DNA of 64,000 nucleotides from Hyphomicrobiales bacterium (GTDB taxonomy: Bacteria; Pseudomonadota; Alphaproteobacteria; Rhizobiales; Rhizobiaceae), in contig UBZT01000014.1 of the NCBI GenBank assembly GCA_900470155.1, forward strand, positions 147,522 through 211,521. Direction: 5' to 3'. The position numbers and the translations under genes were made by a program. Positions 1-8,400 of this stretch are shown here, piece after piece. Every line of letters starts with the position of its first letter. Positions within the stretch are counted from its first letter, which is position 1. The notes beneath the pieces were generated by a model. That model was not told the origin of the DNA. It did no database searches and saw only the letters and a program-made list of their open reading frames with translations.

Positions 1-2
1 GT

Positions 3-887
3 GCGATCAAGACCGCGCGCCGCTATCATTTCACCAAGGGTCATCCGGAAAAATTCCACATCATCACCATGGAAGGCGCCTTCCACGGCCGCACCATCGC
101 GACGATCGCTGCCGGCGGCCAGGAAAAATATCTTGAAGGTTTCGGCCCCAAGGCGCCGGGCTTCGATCAGGTGCCGTTCGGTGACATCGACGCCGTCAAG
201 GCGACCATCTCGGATGCCACGGCTGCCATCCTTGTCGAGCCGGTTCAGGGCGAGGGCGGCATCCGCGCCATCCCCGTCGAGATGCTGCGCGAACTGCGCG
301 CCATTTGTGACGAGCATGATCTGCTGCTGATCCTCGATGAAGTGCAGTCCGGCGTCGGCCGGACCGGAAAGTTCTTTGCCCATGAATGGGCGGGCATCAC
401 GCCGGACATCATGGCAGTTGCCAAGGGCATCGGCGGCGGCTTTCCGCTTGGCGCCTGCCTCGCCACAGAAGAGGCCTCCATTGGCATGAAGGCGGGCACC
501 CATGGCTCGACCTATGGCGGCAATCCGCTCGCCATGGCGGTCGGAAATGCCGTACTCGATGTCGTGCTGGCCGATGGTTTCCTCGATCAGGTGCGTGATG
601 TAGCACTCGTCTTCCGCCAGGGGCTTGCCTCGCTGCAGGATCGTTTCCCCGATGTCATCGCGGAAATCCGCGGCGAAGGCCTGATGCTCGGCATCAAGGC
701 AAAGGGACCGAATACCGACCTGCTGATGGCGATGCGTGACCAGCATCTTCTCGGCGTGCCGGCAGGCGACAATGTCATCCGTCTTCTGCCACCGCTCGTC
801 ACGACGGCTGAGGAAGCACGCGACGGCCTGCGTCGCATCGAGCTTGCGGCAGAGAAGGTCCGCGAAAAGGCCGCAGCAATCGCTTAA
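3..887 (+). CDS. argD: Acetylornithine aminotransferase, 3' part (start lies before the window)
   Basis: PLP-dependent class III aminotransferase that makes N-acetylornithine in arginine biosynthesis. The reading frame is open from base 3, so only the last 294 residues are present and the N-terminus is missing. Visible family blocks are EGAFHGRT, the [19 protein letters not shown] block holding the cofactor-binding Asp, and the PLP-lysine block [14 protein letters not shown], followed by [10 protein letters not shown]. Ornithine or succinylornithine aminotransferases share these motifs, but argF follows after 25 bases in the same direction, which supports the arginine role. The two genes are probably co-transcribed. 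Confidence 0.93.
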   Translation, partial: AIKTARRYHFTKGHPEKFHIITMEGAFHGRTIATIAAGGQEKYLEGFGPKAPGFDQVPFGDIDAVKATISDATAAILVEPVQGEGGIRAIPVEMLRELRAICDEHDLLLILDEVQSGVGRTGKFFAHEWAGITPDIMAVAKGIGGGFPLGACLATEEASIGMKAGTHGSTYGGNPLAMAVGNAVLDVVLADGFLDQVRDVALVFRQGLASLQDRFPDVIAEIRGEGLMLGIKAKGPNTDLLMAMRDQHLLGVPAGDNVIRLLPPLVTTAEEARDGLRRIELAAEKVREKAAAIA

Positions 888-912
888 TATGCGCAGGGAC
901 AGGTAGACATTT

Positions 913-1830
913 ATGGCATCTCCAAAGCATTTCCTCGATCTTTCCGCGGTCTCCGCCGTCGACCTTCGCTCCATGATGGACGATGCGCGCAGCCGCAAGC
1001 AGGCAACCAAGGCCGGCACGGCCGACAAGCCGCTGGCCGGCAAGATGCTGGCGATGATCTTCGAGAAGCCGTCCACCCGTACCCGCGTCTCCTTCGATGT
1101 CGGCATGCGCCAGCTCGGCGGCGAGACGCTGTTCCTCTCGGGCACCGAAATGCAGCTCGGCCGCGCCGAGACCATCGGCGACACCGCCAAGGTCCTGTCG
1201 CGTTACGTTGATGCGATCATGATCCGCACCACCGATCATTCCCGCCTGCTGGAAATGGCCGAACATGCCACTGTGCCTGTGATCAACGCACTGACGGATC
1301 TCACCCATCCTTGCCAGATCATGGCCGATATCCTGACCATCGAGGAACATCGCGGCCCGATCGCCGGCAAGACGCTCGCCTGGACCGGCGACGGCAACAA
1401 TGTCCTTCACTCGCTGGTCGAAGGCGCTGCCCGTTTCGGCTACAAGATGAACATGGCCGTGCCGCTCGGCTCCGAGCCGGACGACAAGATCCTCAACTGG
1501 GCGCGCAACAATGGCGGCGAGATCATGCTGTGCCATGATGCCGATCGCGCCGTCGAAGGTGTCGATGCGGTCATCACCGACACCTGGATCTCGATGAACC
1601 AGGAACACAAGGCGCGTGGCCACAATGTCTTCCAGCCCTTCCAGGTGAATGCGGCACTGATGAAGAAGGCCAACAGCGAGGCTCTGTTCCTGCATTGCCT
1701 TCCCGCCCATCGCGGCGAAGAAGTGACGGACGAGGTCATCGACGGTCCGCAGTCGGTCGTCTTCGACGAGGCGGAAAACCGCCTGCATGCACAAAAGTCC
1801 ATTCTCGCGTGGTGCCTCGGCGCCATCTAA
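913..1830 (+). CDS. argF: Ornithine carbamoyltransferase
   Basis: Converts ornithine and carbamoyl phosphate to citrulline, the penultimate stage of cytoplasmic arginine synthesis. The 305-residue product has the usual length. The carbamoyl-phosphate loop STRTR is at residues 54-58, HPCQ at about 132-135, and the ornithine-loop [11 protein letters not shown] near 262. It lies 25 bases after argD in the same direction. A hairpin with a T-run at 1903-1927 could end the transcript, although it is also placed to act in the leader of the next gene. Confidence 0.95.
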   Translation: MASPKHFLDLSAVSAVDLRSMMDDARSRKQATKAGTADKPLAGKMLAMIFEKPSTRTRVSFDVGMRQLGGETLFLSGTEMQLGRAETIGDTAKVLSRYVDAIMIRTTDHSRLLEMAEHATVPVINALTDLTHPCQIMADILTIEEHRGPIAGKTLAWTGDGNNVLHSLVEGAARFGYKMNMAVPLGSEPDDKILNWARNNGGEIMLCHDADRAVEGVDAVITDTWISMNQEHKARGHNVFQPFQVNAALMKKANSEALFLHCLPAHRGEEVTDEVIDGPQSVVFDEAENRLHAQKSILAWCLGAI

Positions 1831-1859
1831 GGCCCTTGAGACGGGGCCATGCTGCCCCG

Positions 1860-1888
1860 CTTGACCTTTGACGGCGGCGATACCATCT
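1860..1888 (+). promoter_or_regulatory. Sigma-32 (RpoH)-type promoter for hslO
   Basis: CTTGAC at 1860-1865, a 17-base spacer, then CCATCT at 1883-1888. This fits the rhizobial heat-shock consensus (CTTGAA, 16-17 bases, CCATAT). The downstream gene encodes Hsp33, a classic sigma-32 target. The match is read from sequence only; transcription from it is inferred. Confidence 0.6.
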
Positions 1889-1902
1889 GAGCGCTTTCTC
1901 AT

Positions 1903-1927
1903 AGGGCCGTATCGGCTCTGCTTTTTT
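1903..1927 (+). terminator. Terminator-like hairpin between argF and hslO
   Basis: AGGGCCG and CGGCTCT form a 7-pair stem (one G-U pair) around a 3-base loop, followed by GC and six T. It can end the argDF transcript. It also lies downstream of the putative heat-shock promoter and 28 bases before the hslO start, so hslO mRNA would contain it. A second small GC hairpin (about 1928-1941) sits directly before the AGGAG ribosome site. Confidence 0.6.
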
Positions 1928-1954
1928 GCGCCGCCGGGCGCCAGGAGACCATTC

Positions 1955-2944
1955 ATGTCGAATAAACAAGCCGAGCTCGGCGAATTCGGTTTCGCCGGTG
2001 ATGATCGTGTCGTGCCTTTCCAGGTCGAAGGTCTGGATGTGCGCGGCCGCGCCGTTCAGGTCGGTCCGCTGATCAATTCCATCCTTGATCGCCACTCCTA
2101 TCCGCAGCCCGTTGCCCGCCTGCTGGCGGAGGCGATCGTGTTGACGGTGTTGATCGGTACATCGCTGAAGTTCGATGGCAAGTTCACCGTCCAGACCAAG
2201 GGAGACGGCCCGGTGGATCTGCTGGTCGCGGACTTCTCGACCCCGGAAAGCGTCCGCGCCTATGCGCGCTTCAACGAGGAAGCGCTGGCCGAGGCGGTGG
2301 CGGAGGGCCGGACCTCGCCGGAACAACTGCTCGGCAATGGTGTGCTCGCCTTCACCATTGATCAGGGCGCCTTCATGCAGCCCTATCAGGGCATCGTGCC
2401 GCTCGACGGCTCGTCGCTCGAAGATATCGCCGGTGTCTATTTCCGCCAGTCGGAACAGATCCCGACGCGCGTGCGCCTGGGCGCGGCCGAACTCTTCGAC
2501 CGCGACGAGAACGGCAAGCCGCGCCGCACCTGGCGGGCAGGCGGCCTGATCGCGCAGTTCCTGCCCGAAGCGCCGGAACGTATGCGAATGCCGGATCTGC
2601 ACGGAGGCGATGGCGACGAACGCGATTTCGAGATTTCGCATGACGACGCCTGGGAAGAAGCCCGCATGTTGGTCGATACGATCGATGCCGATGAACTCAC
2701 CGACCCGCAGGTTGGCATCGAGCGCCTATTGTTCCGGCTCTTCCACGAGCGTGGCGTTCGCGCCTACGCCCCGCACGCCGTCTACGACCGCTGCAGCTGC
2801 TCGCGCGACAAAATCAAGGGCGTGTTGCAAGGCTTCTCAGCCGAGGAGATCGAAGCTAGCACCGAGGACGGCAAGATCACCGTTAGCTGCGAGTTCTGCT
2901 CGAGCAGCTATCACTATGAACCGGCGGAAGTCGCTGCCGCTTGA
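1955..2944 (+). CDS. hslO: Redox-regulated chaperone Hsp33
   Basis: Cytoplasmic holdase chaperone switched on by oxidation of a zinc centre. The zinc ligands are visible as C280-x-C282 and C312-x-x-C315 near the end of the 329-residue protein, in the family's arrangement. The start at 1955 was chosen because AGGAG lies at 1943-1947 and the protein then begins MSNKQAELGEF; an in-frame start at 1868 would add 29 unlikely residues. A heat-shock-type promoter and a terminator-like leader hairpin precede it. Confidence 0.94.
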   Translation: MSNKQAELGEFGFAGDDRVVPFQVEGLDVRGRAVQVGPLINSILDRHSYPQPVARLLAEAIVLTVLIGTSLKFDGKFTVQTKGDGPVDLLVADFSTPESVRAYARFNEEALAEAVAEGRTSPEQLLGNGVLAFTIDQGAFMQPYQGIVPLDGSSLEDIAGVYFRQSEQIPTRVRLGAAELFDRDENGKPRRTWRAGGLIAQFLPEAPERMRMPDLHGGDGDERDFEISHDDAWEEARMLVDTIDADELTDPQVGIERLLFRLFHERGVRAYAPHAVYDRCSCSRDKIKGVLQGFSAEEIEASTEDGKITVSCEFCSSSYHYEPAEVAAA

Positions 2945-2965
2945 TGGATGGGTGACGAATGGAAG

Positions 2966-2990
2966 AGAGGCCGGGGATGTCCCGGCCTCT
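2966..2990 (+). terminator. Hairpin after hslO
   Basis: A perfect 10-pair GC-rich stem (AGAGGCCGGG with CCCGGCCTCT) begins 22 bases after the hslO stop. Only a weak T-rich tail (GGTTTGG) follows. It separates hslO from the convergent hydrolase gene and may serve both strands. Confidence 0.6.
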
Positions 2991-3067
2991 GGTTTGGCTG
3001 TGTGTAAAGCGCGTCACGGACGGCTAACGTGAGCCCTGATGTTTCTCCGAGGCGGTGCGGTATGCGT

Positions 3068-3985
3068 TCAGCGCCCGGCTTCCAGGAATGCGCGCACCAT
3101 GGTGGTCGTGGCAGAGGGGTTTTCCTCCATGATCCAGTGGCCTGAATCCGGTATCACCCCCTCGGTCACATCGGTTGCCGCGGCACGCATCACCGTCGCC
3201 ATCATCGGACCGAAGGATTTTTCGCCACCGATCGCCAGAACCGGCATGGCAAGCTTGCCGTTCTTGGCAAGAATAGCCTTGTTGTCGATCGCATCCTGAT
3301 CGAAGGCGGCAAACTGGGCGAAGCCGGAATGCATGGCGCCCGGCAACGCATAGAGCTTCGCATAATGTGCACGGGATTCTTCGGTAAAGCGATCCGGCGT
3401 TGCCGAAAACTCGTTCCAGAAACGGTCGAGATAAATGCGCTCGCGTCCGGCCACGAGCCTTTCCATATCCGGACCACCGAAGCGGAAATGCCACAGCAGC
3501 GGATTCTTCAGGACCTCTTCCCACGGGCCAACCCCCGGGACGGGAGCGTCAATCAGGACAAAACGTGTCACACGGTCCGGATGCCGGGCGGCAAACGCAA
3601 ATCCGACCATGTTGCCGATGTCATGGGTGACCAGGTCGGCGCGGTCGATATCGAGCGCATCCAGCACGCCTGCGACGTCTTCGGCCTGGGTCATCTTGTC
3701 GAAGCCTGCCCCGGGTTTCGACGAGAGGCCGAGCCCGCGCAGATCCGGAACGATCACCGTATGGTCGCGCGCAAGATCGGCGGCCATCGGCGCCCACATG
3801 TCGCCGGTTTCACCATAGCCGTGCAGCAGTACGGCGGCAGGTCCCTTGCCGCCGACGCGGACGTGGATCGTGGCGCCATTCGTTGTAATGTCCTGGGTCT
3901 TGAACGATGCTGGAAAGTCCGGCATCTCGGCGAAAGAAGGCGTCGCAGACAGTATGGCTGCAAAAGCGGCAATCAATTTCAGCAT
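3068..3985 (-). CDS. Exported alpha/beta hydrolase, epoxide hydrolase/haloalkane dehalogenase type
   Basis: Alpha/beta-hydrolase-fold enzyme of 305 residues. It starts with a signal peptide (about residues 1-19, ending PSFA), so a periplasmic location is predicted. HGYG forms the oxyanion region. The nucleophile motif is HDIGNMVG with Asp122 in place of Ser, as in epoxide hydrolases and haloacid/haloalkane dehalogenases; the likely catalytic His is in DSGHWIMEE. The substrate is unknown. The start at 3985 has AGGAG upstream and restores the signal peptide. The promoter region carries the same two-armed element as the neighbouring SDR gene, so co-regulation by the LysR protein is inferred. Confidence 0.85.
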   Translation of the reverse strand: MLKLIAAFAAILSATPSFAEMPDFPASFKTQDITTNGATIHVRVGGKGPAAVLLHGYGETGDMWAPMAADLARDHTVIVPDLRGLGLSSKPGAGFDKMTQAEDVAGVLDALDIDRADLVTHDIGNMVGFAFAARHPDRVTRFVLIDAPVPGVGPWEEVLKNPLLWHFRFGGPDMERLVAGRERIYLDRFWNEFSATPDRFTEESRAHYAKLYALPGAMHSGFAQFAAFDQDAIDNKAILAKNGKLAMPVLAIGGEKSFGPMMATVMRAAATDVTEGVIPDSGHWIMEENPSATTTMVRAFLEAGR

Positions 3986-4067
3986 GGCACTTCTCCTGTT
4001 TGTTGGGAGGACGGTTTGGCCGTCACTTTCTTCTCCCTTGGCAATGTTGATATACCATTGGCTCGGC

Positions 4068-4116
4068 GTTCGGATTAGCCGCCCGAAGGCGGAGCTGCAT
4101 TCCGGAAATACCGAAC
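4068..4116. promoter_or_regulatory. Operator-like element A upstream of the hydrolase gene
   Basis: GTTCGGATTA starts at 4068 and ATTCCGGAAATACCGAAC ends at 4116. The outer arms GTTCGG and CCGAAC are inverted repeats, and the whole element spans 49 bases. A nearly identical element with the same span and orientation lies at 5059-5107. The end of this copy also merges into a perfect 15-base palindrome, GAACAATCATTGTTC (4113-4127). It lies about 83 bases upstream of the hydrolase start. Binding by the adjacent LysR protein is inferred. Confidence 0.6.
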
Positions 4117-4222
4117 AATCATTGTTCACCCGGCAGGCTGTCGTGCCTGACTTTGGCGCGTGCCCAGCCGGATGATCGAAGGCGCAATGGGCGGTGGGTT
4201 CGATCGTCGCCCCTGATGCTGC

Positions 4223-4987
4223 TCAACTGCGTGTGATCGAGGCCCCGCCATCGACGAGCGAAGCCGTGCCGGTGACAAAGCTGGAATCGTCGGATGCGAG
4301 ATAGACAACAGAGCGGGCCAGTTCCTCGGGCGTGGCCACCCGCTTCAATGCATGCAATCCGGTAATAAAGGCCTGCTTTTCAGCCGTGTCATTCATGTCG
4401 CGATACATGTCCGTATCGACGGCACCGGGCAGGATCGCATTGATCCGCACATTCTTCGGGCCGTATTCGGCGGCCAGCGCCTGGGTCAGGCCGATCAGCC
4501 CCGATTTGCTGGCAGCATAGGCTGCAACGCCGGGGAAGGCAAAGCTGTAGCCAACGAAGGTCGAGGTGAAGATGATCGAACCGCCGCCGTTGTTTTCCAT
4601 CGCGCCGAGCTGGTGCTTGGCGGCCAGGAAAGAAGCCGTGAGGTTGATCGCCAGAGTATCGGTAAATCCGACTTCCGAAACACCGGTGCTCGGTCCGGCT
4701 TCGCCCAGCGTGCCGGCGTTGTTGAAGGCGATGTCGAGTTTGCCGAAGCGTTCGACGGCTGTGGCAACGAGAAGCTTGTGGTAGTCCTCCGAGCGCACAT
4801 CGCCGGCAATGGCGACCGCCGTTCCGCCGAGCGCCTCGATCTCGGCCACAAGGCTGTCAAGCTCGGCCTGTCGGCGTGCGCCGACCACGACCTTTGCACC
4901 CTCGGCGGCAAAAAGCCGGGCGGTTGCGCGGCCAATGCCGGAGCTTGCGCCGGTAACGATTGCGACTTTGTTGTTCAAGCGTGTCAT
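4223..4987 (-). CDS. SDR-family NAD(P)-dependent oxidoreductase
   Basis: Classical short-chain dehydrogenase of 254 residues. The cofactor motif TGASSGIG is at 12-19, NNAG at 89-92, and the catalytic Ser142, Tyr157 and Lys161 (YAASK) are all present. The basic R-R after the first strand suggests NADPH preference. The C-terminal TGTASLVDGGASI block is typical. Substrate is not predictable. The gene is divergent from the LysR regulator (121 bases between starts), the usual layout of a LysR gene and its target. Confidence 0.9.
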   Translation of the reverse strand: MTRLNNKVAIVTGASSGIGRATARLFAAEGAKVVVGARRQAELDSLVAEIEALGGTAVAIAGDVRSEDYHKLLVATAVERFGKLDIAFNNAGTLGEAGPSTGVSEVGFTDTLAINLTASFLAAKHQLGAMENNGGGSIIFTSTFVGYSFAFPGVAAYAASKSGLIGLTQALAAEYGPKNVRINAILPGAVDTDMYRDMNDTAEKQAFITGLHALKRVATPEELARSVVYLASDDSSFVTGTASLVDGGASITRS

Positions 4988-5058
4988 CTCAGTTCTCCTG
5001 GATATGTGGCGACGTTTTGCCGCCGGTTTCGATGACCAGAAGATGGCATTTCCGCATC

Positions 5059-5107
5059 GTTCGGATTAGTCTCCAGGTGTTGGAACTGGAATCCGGAAAT
5101 ACCGAAC
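5059..5107. promoter_or_regulatory. Operator-like element B between SDR and LysR genes
   Basis: GTTCGGATTA begins at 5059 and AATCCGGAAATACCGAAC ends at 5107. Arms, span (49 bases) and orientation match element A at 4068-4116, while the central bases differ. It lies 72 bases upstream of the SDR start and ends one base before the LysR start codon, so a bound regulator could repress its own gene and control the SDR. The regulator assignment is inferred. Confidence 0.62.
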
Positions 5108-5108
5108 A

Positions 5109-6011
5109 ATGATCAAGACGGAATGCATCCTGGCCTTTGTCGCGATTGTCGAGGAGGGGTCGATCAGCGAAGCCGCAAGACGACTCCGCCTATCGAAATC
5201 GGTGGTCAGCGACAGGCTTTCCGAACTGGAAAAGACCTTGGGTGGTGTGCTTCTGCATCGCACGACGCGCAAGCTCTCGCTGACTGAGGACGGAACGTCG
5301 TTTCTGGAGCGCGCCCGTCGCATCAGTCGCGAGATCGAGGAGGCGACCGCCGACATGTCGGAGCGACGGGGCACGCTTGCCGGACCGGTGCGCATCGCAG
5401 CACCCGTCACCTTCGGCCGCATGCACCTGGGGCCCGCACTCTATCCATTCCTCGCCCAGCACCCGGAACTCGAATTGACGCTGGATATCGACGATCGCCG
5501 CGTCGATGCCTTCTCCGCCGGCTATGATGCGATCATCCGCCATGGCCCCATCATGGATTCACGCCTCGTCGCCTGGAAGCTCGCGCCCAGCCGGCGCATG
5601 CTGTGTGCATCCTCGGCCTATCTGGAAAGCCATGGCACGCCGAAAACCCTGCGCGATCTGGAAAGCCACAGGGGGCTTTTCTACACCAATCGCGGCATCG
5701 CAGACTGGCGCTTCCAGACAGAGGCCGGCGTCGAGATCGTGCGCGCCACGCTGGCGCTGGGCATGAACAATGGTGACATGCTGCGCGATGCCGCCATCGC
5801 CGGGCTCGGCATAGCCATGCTTCCACCCTTCATCGCCAGTCCGGCGATCCGGGATGGCCTGCTGCAGGTGATCCGGATCGACCATAGGCCGGAGCCGGAA
5901 TTCATCTATCTCGCCTATCCGCAGGGCAAGACCCCCTCCGCCAAGATCACCGCGATCGTCAGCCATCTCAGACAGACCTTCGGCAGTCCGCCTTACTGGG
6001 AAGTTGATTGA
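5109..6011 (+). CDS. LysR-family transcriptional regulator
   Basis: A 300-residue LysR-type regulator. The winged helix-turn-helix is at residues 1-60 (SISEAARRLRLSKSVVSDRLSELEK, then LLHRTTRKLSLTEDG), and the effector-binding domain starts at about 90. It resembles the subgroup next to oxidoreductase genes (DsdC/AaeR-like). The start codon at 5109 abuts operator element B, with only a weak GGAAA ribosome site, consistent with autorepression. Likely targets are the divergent SDR gene and the hydrolase beyond it. Confidence 0.9.
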   Translation: MIKTECILAFVAIVEEGSISEAARRLRLSKSVVSDRLSELEKTLGGVLLHRTTRKLSLTEDGTSFLERARRISREIEEATADMSERRGTLAGPVRIAAPVTFGRMHLGPALYPFLAQHPELELTLDIDDRRVDAFSAGYDAIIRHGPIMDSRLVAWKLAPSRRMLCASSAYLESHGTPKTLRDLESHRGLFYTNRGIADWRFQTEAGVEIVRATLALGMNNGDMLRDAAIAGLGIAMLPPFIASPAIRDGLLQVIRIDHRPEPEFIYLAYPQGKTPSAKITAIVSHLRQTFGSPPYWEVD

Positions 6012-6269
6012 GGCTTGCTGGCGTCGATGCCTGTGTCCGCTTGTCTGTCATCATAGGAAACTATGGCTGAACCCGAACGAGCCGGCGCAGGGGCAGTCAC
6101 GGCCAATCTTGTCATCCCGCCATTCCCGCGCTACAAGCCTTGCATTCGCAAGGACCCGGTGAAACTCCGGGTGGCTCTTCTGGCCGCCAATCCGCCAGAC
6201 AACACAGCAACGCAACCCTTCCCCTTGGCCCGATATCTCTCGGCCAGTTGCCTTTACCTGTGGAATCCC

Positions 6270-7739
6270 ATGTCAAATCTGTCTTCCTACCGCCGCGAGT
6301 GGTCCGCCAATCCCATGCGCGAAATGCTCGCCGGCGCCGTCGCCACCTTCGCGCTGATCCCCGAGGTCATAGCCTTTTCCTTCGTTGCGGGCGTCGATCC
6401 GCAAGTCGGCCTGTTTGCCTCCTTCGTCATCGGCATCGTCATTGCCTTTACCGGCGGGCGCCCGGCGATGATTTCGGCCGCTGCCGGCTCCGTCGCGCTT
6501 GTCGTCGCGCCGCTGGTCCATGCGCATGGACTGCAATATCTGCTCGCTGCCGGACTGCTGGCCGGCCTCTTCCAGATCCTTTTCGGCCTGCTGCGCCTCG
6601 GCGTATTGATGCGTTTCGTGTCGAAATCGGTGCGCACCGGCTTCGTCAATGCGCTCGCCATCCTGATCTTTGCGGCGCAACTGCCGCATATCATCCACGG
6701 CGACTGGATCGCCTATTCGATGTTGGCGGCAGGCCTTGCCATCATCTATCTCGTACCACGTTTCACGACGGCCATTCCCTCGCCACTGATCTGCATTCTC
6801 GTACTGACTGCAGCGGCCGTGACCTTTGATCTGCCGGTGATGACCATCGCCGATCTCGGCAAGCTGCCGGATTCGCTTCCGGTCTTCGGCTTGCCCTCAG
6901 TGCCGCTGACATTGGAAACGCTATCGATCATCGCCGGCCCGGCGCTCGCCATCGCCATGGTCGGCCTGCTGGAATCGATGATGACGGCGAGCGTCGTCGA
7001 CGACCTCACCGACACGCCGAGTTCGAAGAACCGCGAATGCGCCGGCCTCGGCATTGCCAACACGGCAGCCAGCCTGTTTGGCGGTATCGCCGGTTGCGGC
7101 ATGATCGGTCAGACGGTGAGCAATGTGAAATATGGCGGCCGTGGCCGCCTGTCGACGCTGTTCGCCGGCGCTTTCCTGTTGGTGCTGATGGTGCTGCTGA
7201 AGCCGTGGGTGTCGCAAGTGCCGGTCGCGGCATTGGTTGCCATCATGGTCATGGTTTCGATCGATACCTTCGACTGGTCGTCGCTGCGCGCCGTCGTCAT
7301 CCATCCGAAGATGTCGAGCACCGTCATGGTCGCGACCGTCGTCGTCACGGTGTTCACCGCCAACCTGGCGCTTGGTGTCTTCGTCGGCGTGCTCTTGAGC
7401 GGCGTCTTCTTCACCTTCAAGGTTGCGCGCCTGCTGAAGGTCGAAGAGCAAGCTGATGTCGCGGCCAACCGTTTGACCTACCGCGTCTCTGGTCAGATCT
7501 TCTTCGCCTCCGCCGATGTCTTCATCGACGCCTTCGACATCGAGGACGCCACCGGCATGACGGCGGTGATCGACGTGTCGGACGCGCATTTCTGGGACAT
7601 CACCGCAGTGGCCGCTCTCGATCGTGTCGTCCAGCGCTTCCGGGCGCATGACATATCCGTCGACGTTGTCGGCCTCAATCAGGCCAGTGCGACCCTGATC
7701 GGCAGCCTCGACGGCGGCGAACGTCTGAAGGAAGTGTAG
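6270..7739 (+). CDS. SulP-family anion transporter with C-terminal STAS domain
   Basis: Inner-membrane carrier of the SulP (sulfate permease/bicarbonate) family, 489 residues. The N-terminus ([26 protein letters not shown]) is the family signature, and about ten or more hydrophobic segments run to residue 375. A STAS domain follows (about 385-489), with the [13 protein letters not shown] core. The ion transported is not predictable. The start at 6270 ([11 protein letters not shown]) was preferred because the upstream in-frame extension to 6063 does not look like protein, although the ribosome site is weak. Confidence 0.87.
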   Translation: MSNLSSYRREWSANPMREMLAGAVATFALIPEVIAFSFVAGVDPQVGLFASFVIGIVIAFTGGRPAMISAAAGSVALVVAPLVHAHGLQYLLAAGLLAGLFQILFGLLRLGVLMRFVSKSVRTGFVNALAILIFAAQLPHIIHGDWIAYSMLAAGLAIIYLVPRFTTAIPSPLICILVLTAAAVTFDLPVMTIADLGKLPDSLPVFGLPSVPLTLETLSIIAGPALAIAMVGLLESMMTASVVDDLTDTPSSKNRECAGLGIANTAASLFGGIAGCGMIGQTVSNVKYGGRGRLSTLFAGAFLLVLMVLLKPWVSQVPVAALVAIMVMVSIDTFDWSSLRAVVIHPKMSSTVMVATVVVTVFTANLALGVFVGVLLSGVFFTFKVARLLKVEEQADVAANRLTYRVSGQIFFASADVFIDAFDIEDATGMTAVIDVSDAHFWDITAVAALDRVVQRFRAHDISVDVVGLNQASATLIGSLDGGERLKEV

Positions 7740-7785
7740 GCAATCGGCGGCCGTCGTTGCCAAACATGGCGCGGCGGTCGAGCGC

Positions 7786-8178
7786 TCAGTTGAGCGTACG
7801 GCTCATGCCGGGACTGTCGAGCGAAAAGGCAGGGATGTCCACGTCAAAGGCTTCCCCGTCGTCGGTTTCCATCCGGTAGGTGCCATGCATCATGCCCGAC
7901 GGTGTGTCGAGCGGACAGCCGGAGGAATATTCATAGGTATCGCCCGGGCTGAGGCGGGGTTGTTCGCCCACGACTCCGGGGCCGCTGACTTCGTCCACCT
8001 GGCCGTTCTGGTCGGTGATATGCCAGTAGCGATGTGTCAGCCGCACGGACTTTCCGGAGTGATTGGCAATGACGATGCGGTAGCCCCAAACATAACGGCT
8101 GTCATCCGGATCGGACTGCTCCTCCAGATAATAAGGCTCGACGCTGACTTCGATGTCCCGTGTCAGAGCGCGATACAT
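7786..8178 (-). CDS. apaG: ApaG (Co2+/Mg2+ efflux-associated) protein
   Basis: Small beta-sandwich protein (ApaG/DUF525, 130 residues) linked in enterobacteria to Co2+ resistance, with unclear biochemistry. The pyrophosphate-binding-like GxGxxG loop is visible as GPGVVGEQP, followed by [18 protein letters not shown], which is highly conserved. The start at 8178 ([11 protein letters not shown]) matches family proteins; in-frame starts at 8202 and 8211 are possible. metZ lies upstream in the same direction. A separate promoter is likely (8275-8302). Confidence 0.92.
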   Translation of the reverse strand: MYRALTRDIEVSVEPYYLEEQSDPDDSRYVWGYRIVIANHSGKSVRLTHRYWHITDQNGQVDEVSGPGVVGEQPRLSPGDTYEYSSGCPLDTPSGMMHGTYRMETDDGEAFDVDIPAFSLDSPGMSRTLN

Positions 8179-8274
8179 GCCTGAACCTTCTGAATGCTTC
8201 ATTACCAACATTAAACTAGTCTTCGTGGAAGGCAGCGCAAGGTCCTGCTGTCCGGAGCGAATTAATAAGCCGAT

Positions 8275-8302
8275 TGCATATTAGCCTATATCACCGCGTC
8301 AA
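8275..8302 (-). promoter_or_regulatory. Candidate apaG promoter
   Basis: On the minus strand TTGACG (8302-8297), a 16-base spacer, then TATGCA (8280-8275), about 97 bases before the apaG start. The -35 box is good and the -10 box moderate. Confidence 0.4.
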
Positions 8303-8310
8303 GGGCAAGT

Positions 8311-8347
8311 GCCCGGTCACGCGCGCGCGCGTGGCCGGACTTTTTTT
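8311..8347 (+). terminator. Strong plus-strand terminator with no plus-strand gene in front
   Basis: A 13-position stem (8311-8323 with 8328-8340; one C-A mismatch, one G-U pair) contains an alternating GC run and is followed by seven T (8341-8347). The T-run is only on the plus strand. Both flanking genes (apaG, metZ) are on the minus strand, so it may end a small RNA or a long 3' extension of the SulP mRNA. Confidence 0.7.
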
Positions 8348-8400
8348 GGTTTCGGTTCGACGTCCCCACCTGCTTGGGGGCGAGGCTATCGCGGCAGGCC

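Noticed and set aside
799..1956. Long minus-strand frames opposite argF and hslO
   Set aside because: Shadows of well-supported genes with no family features.
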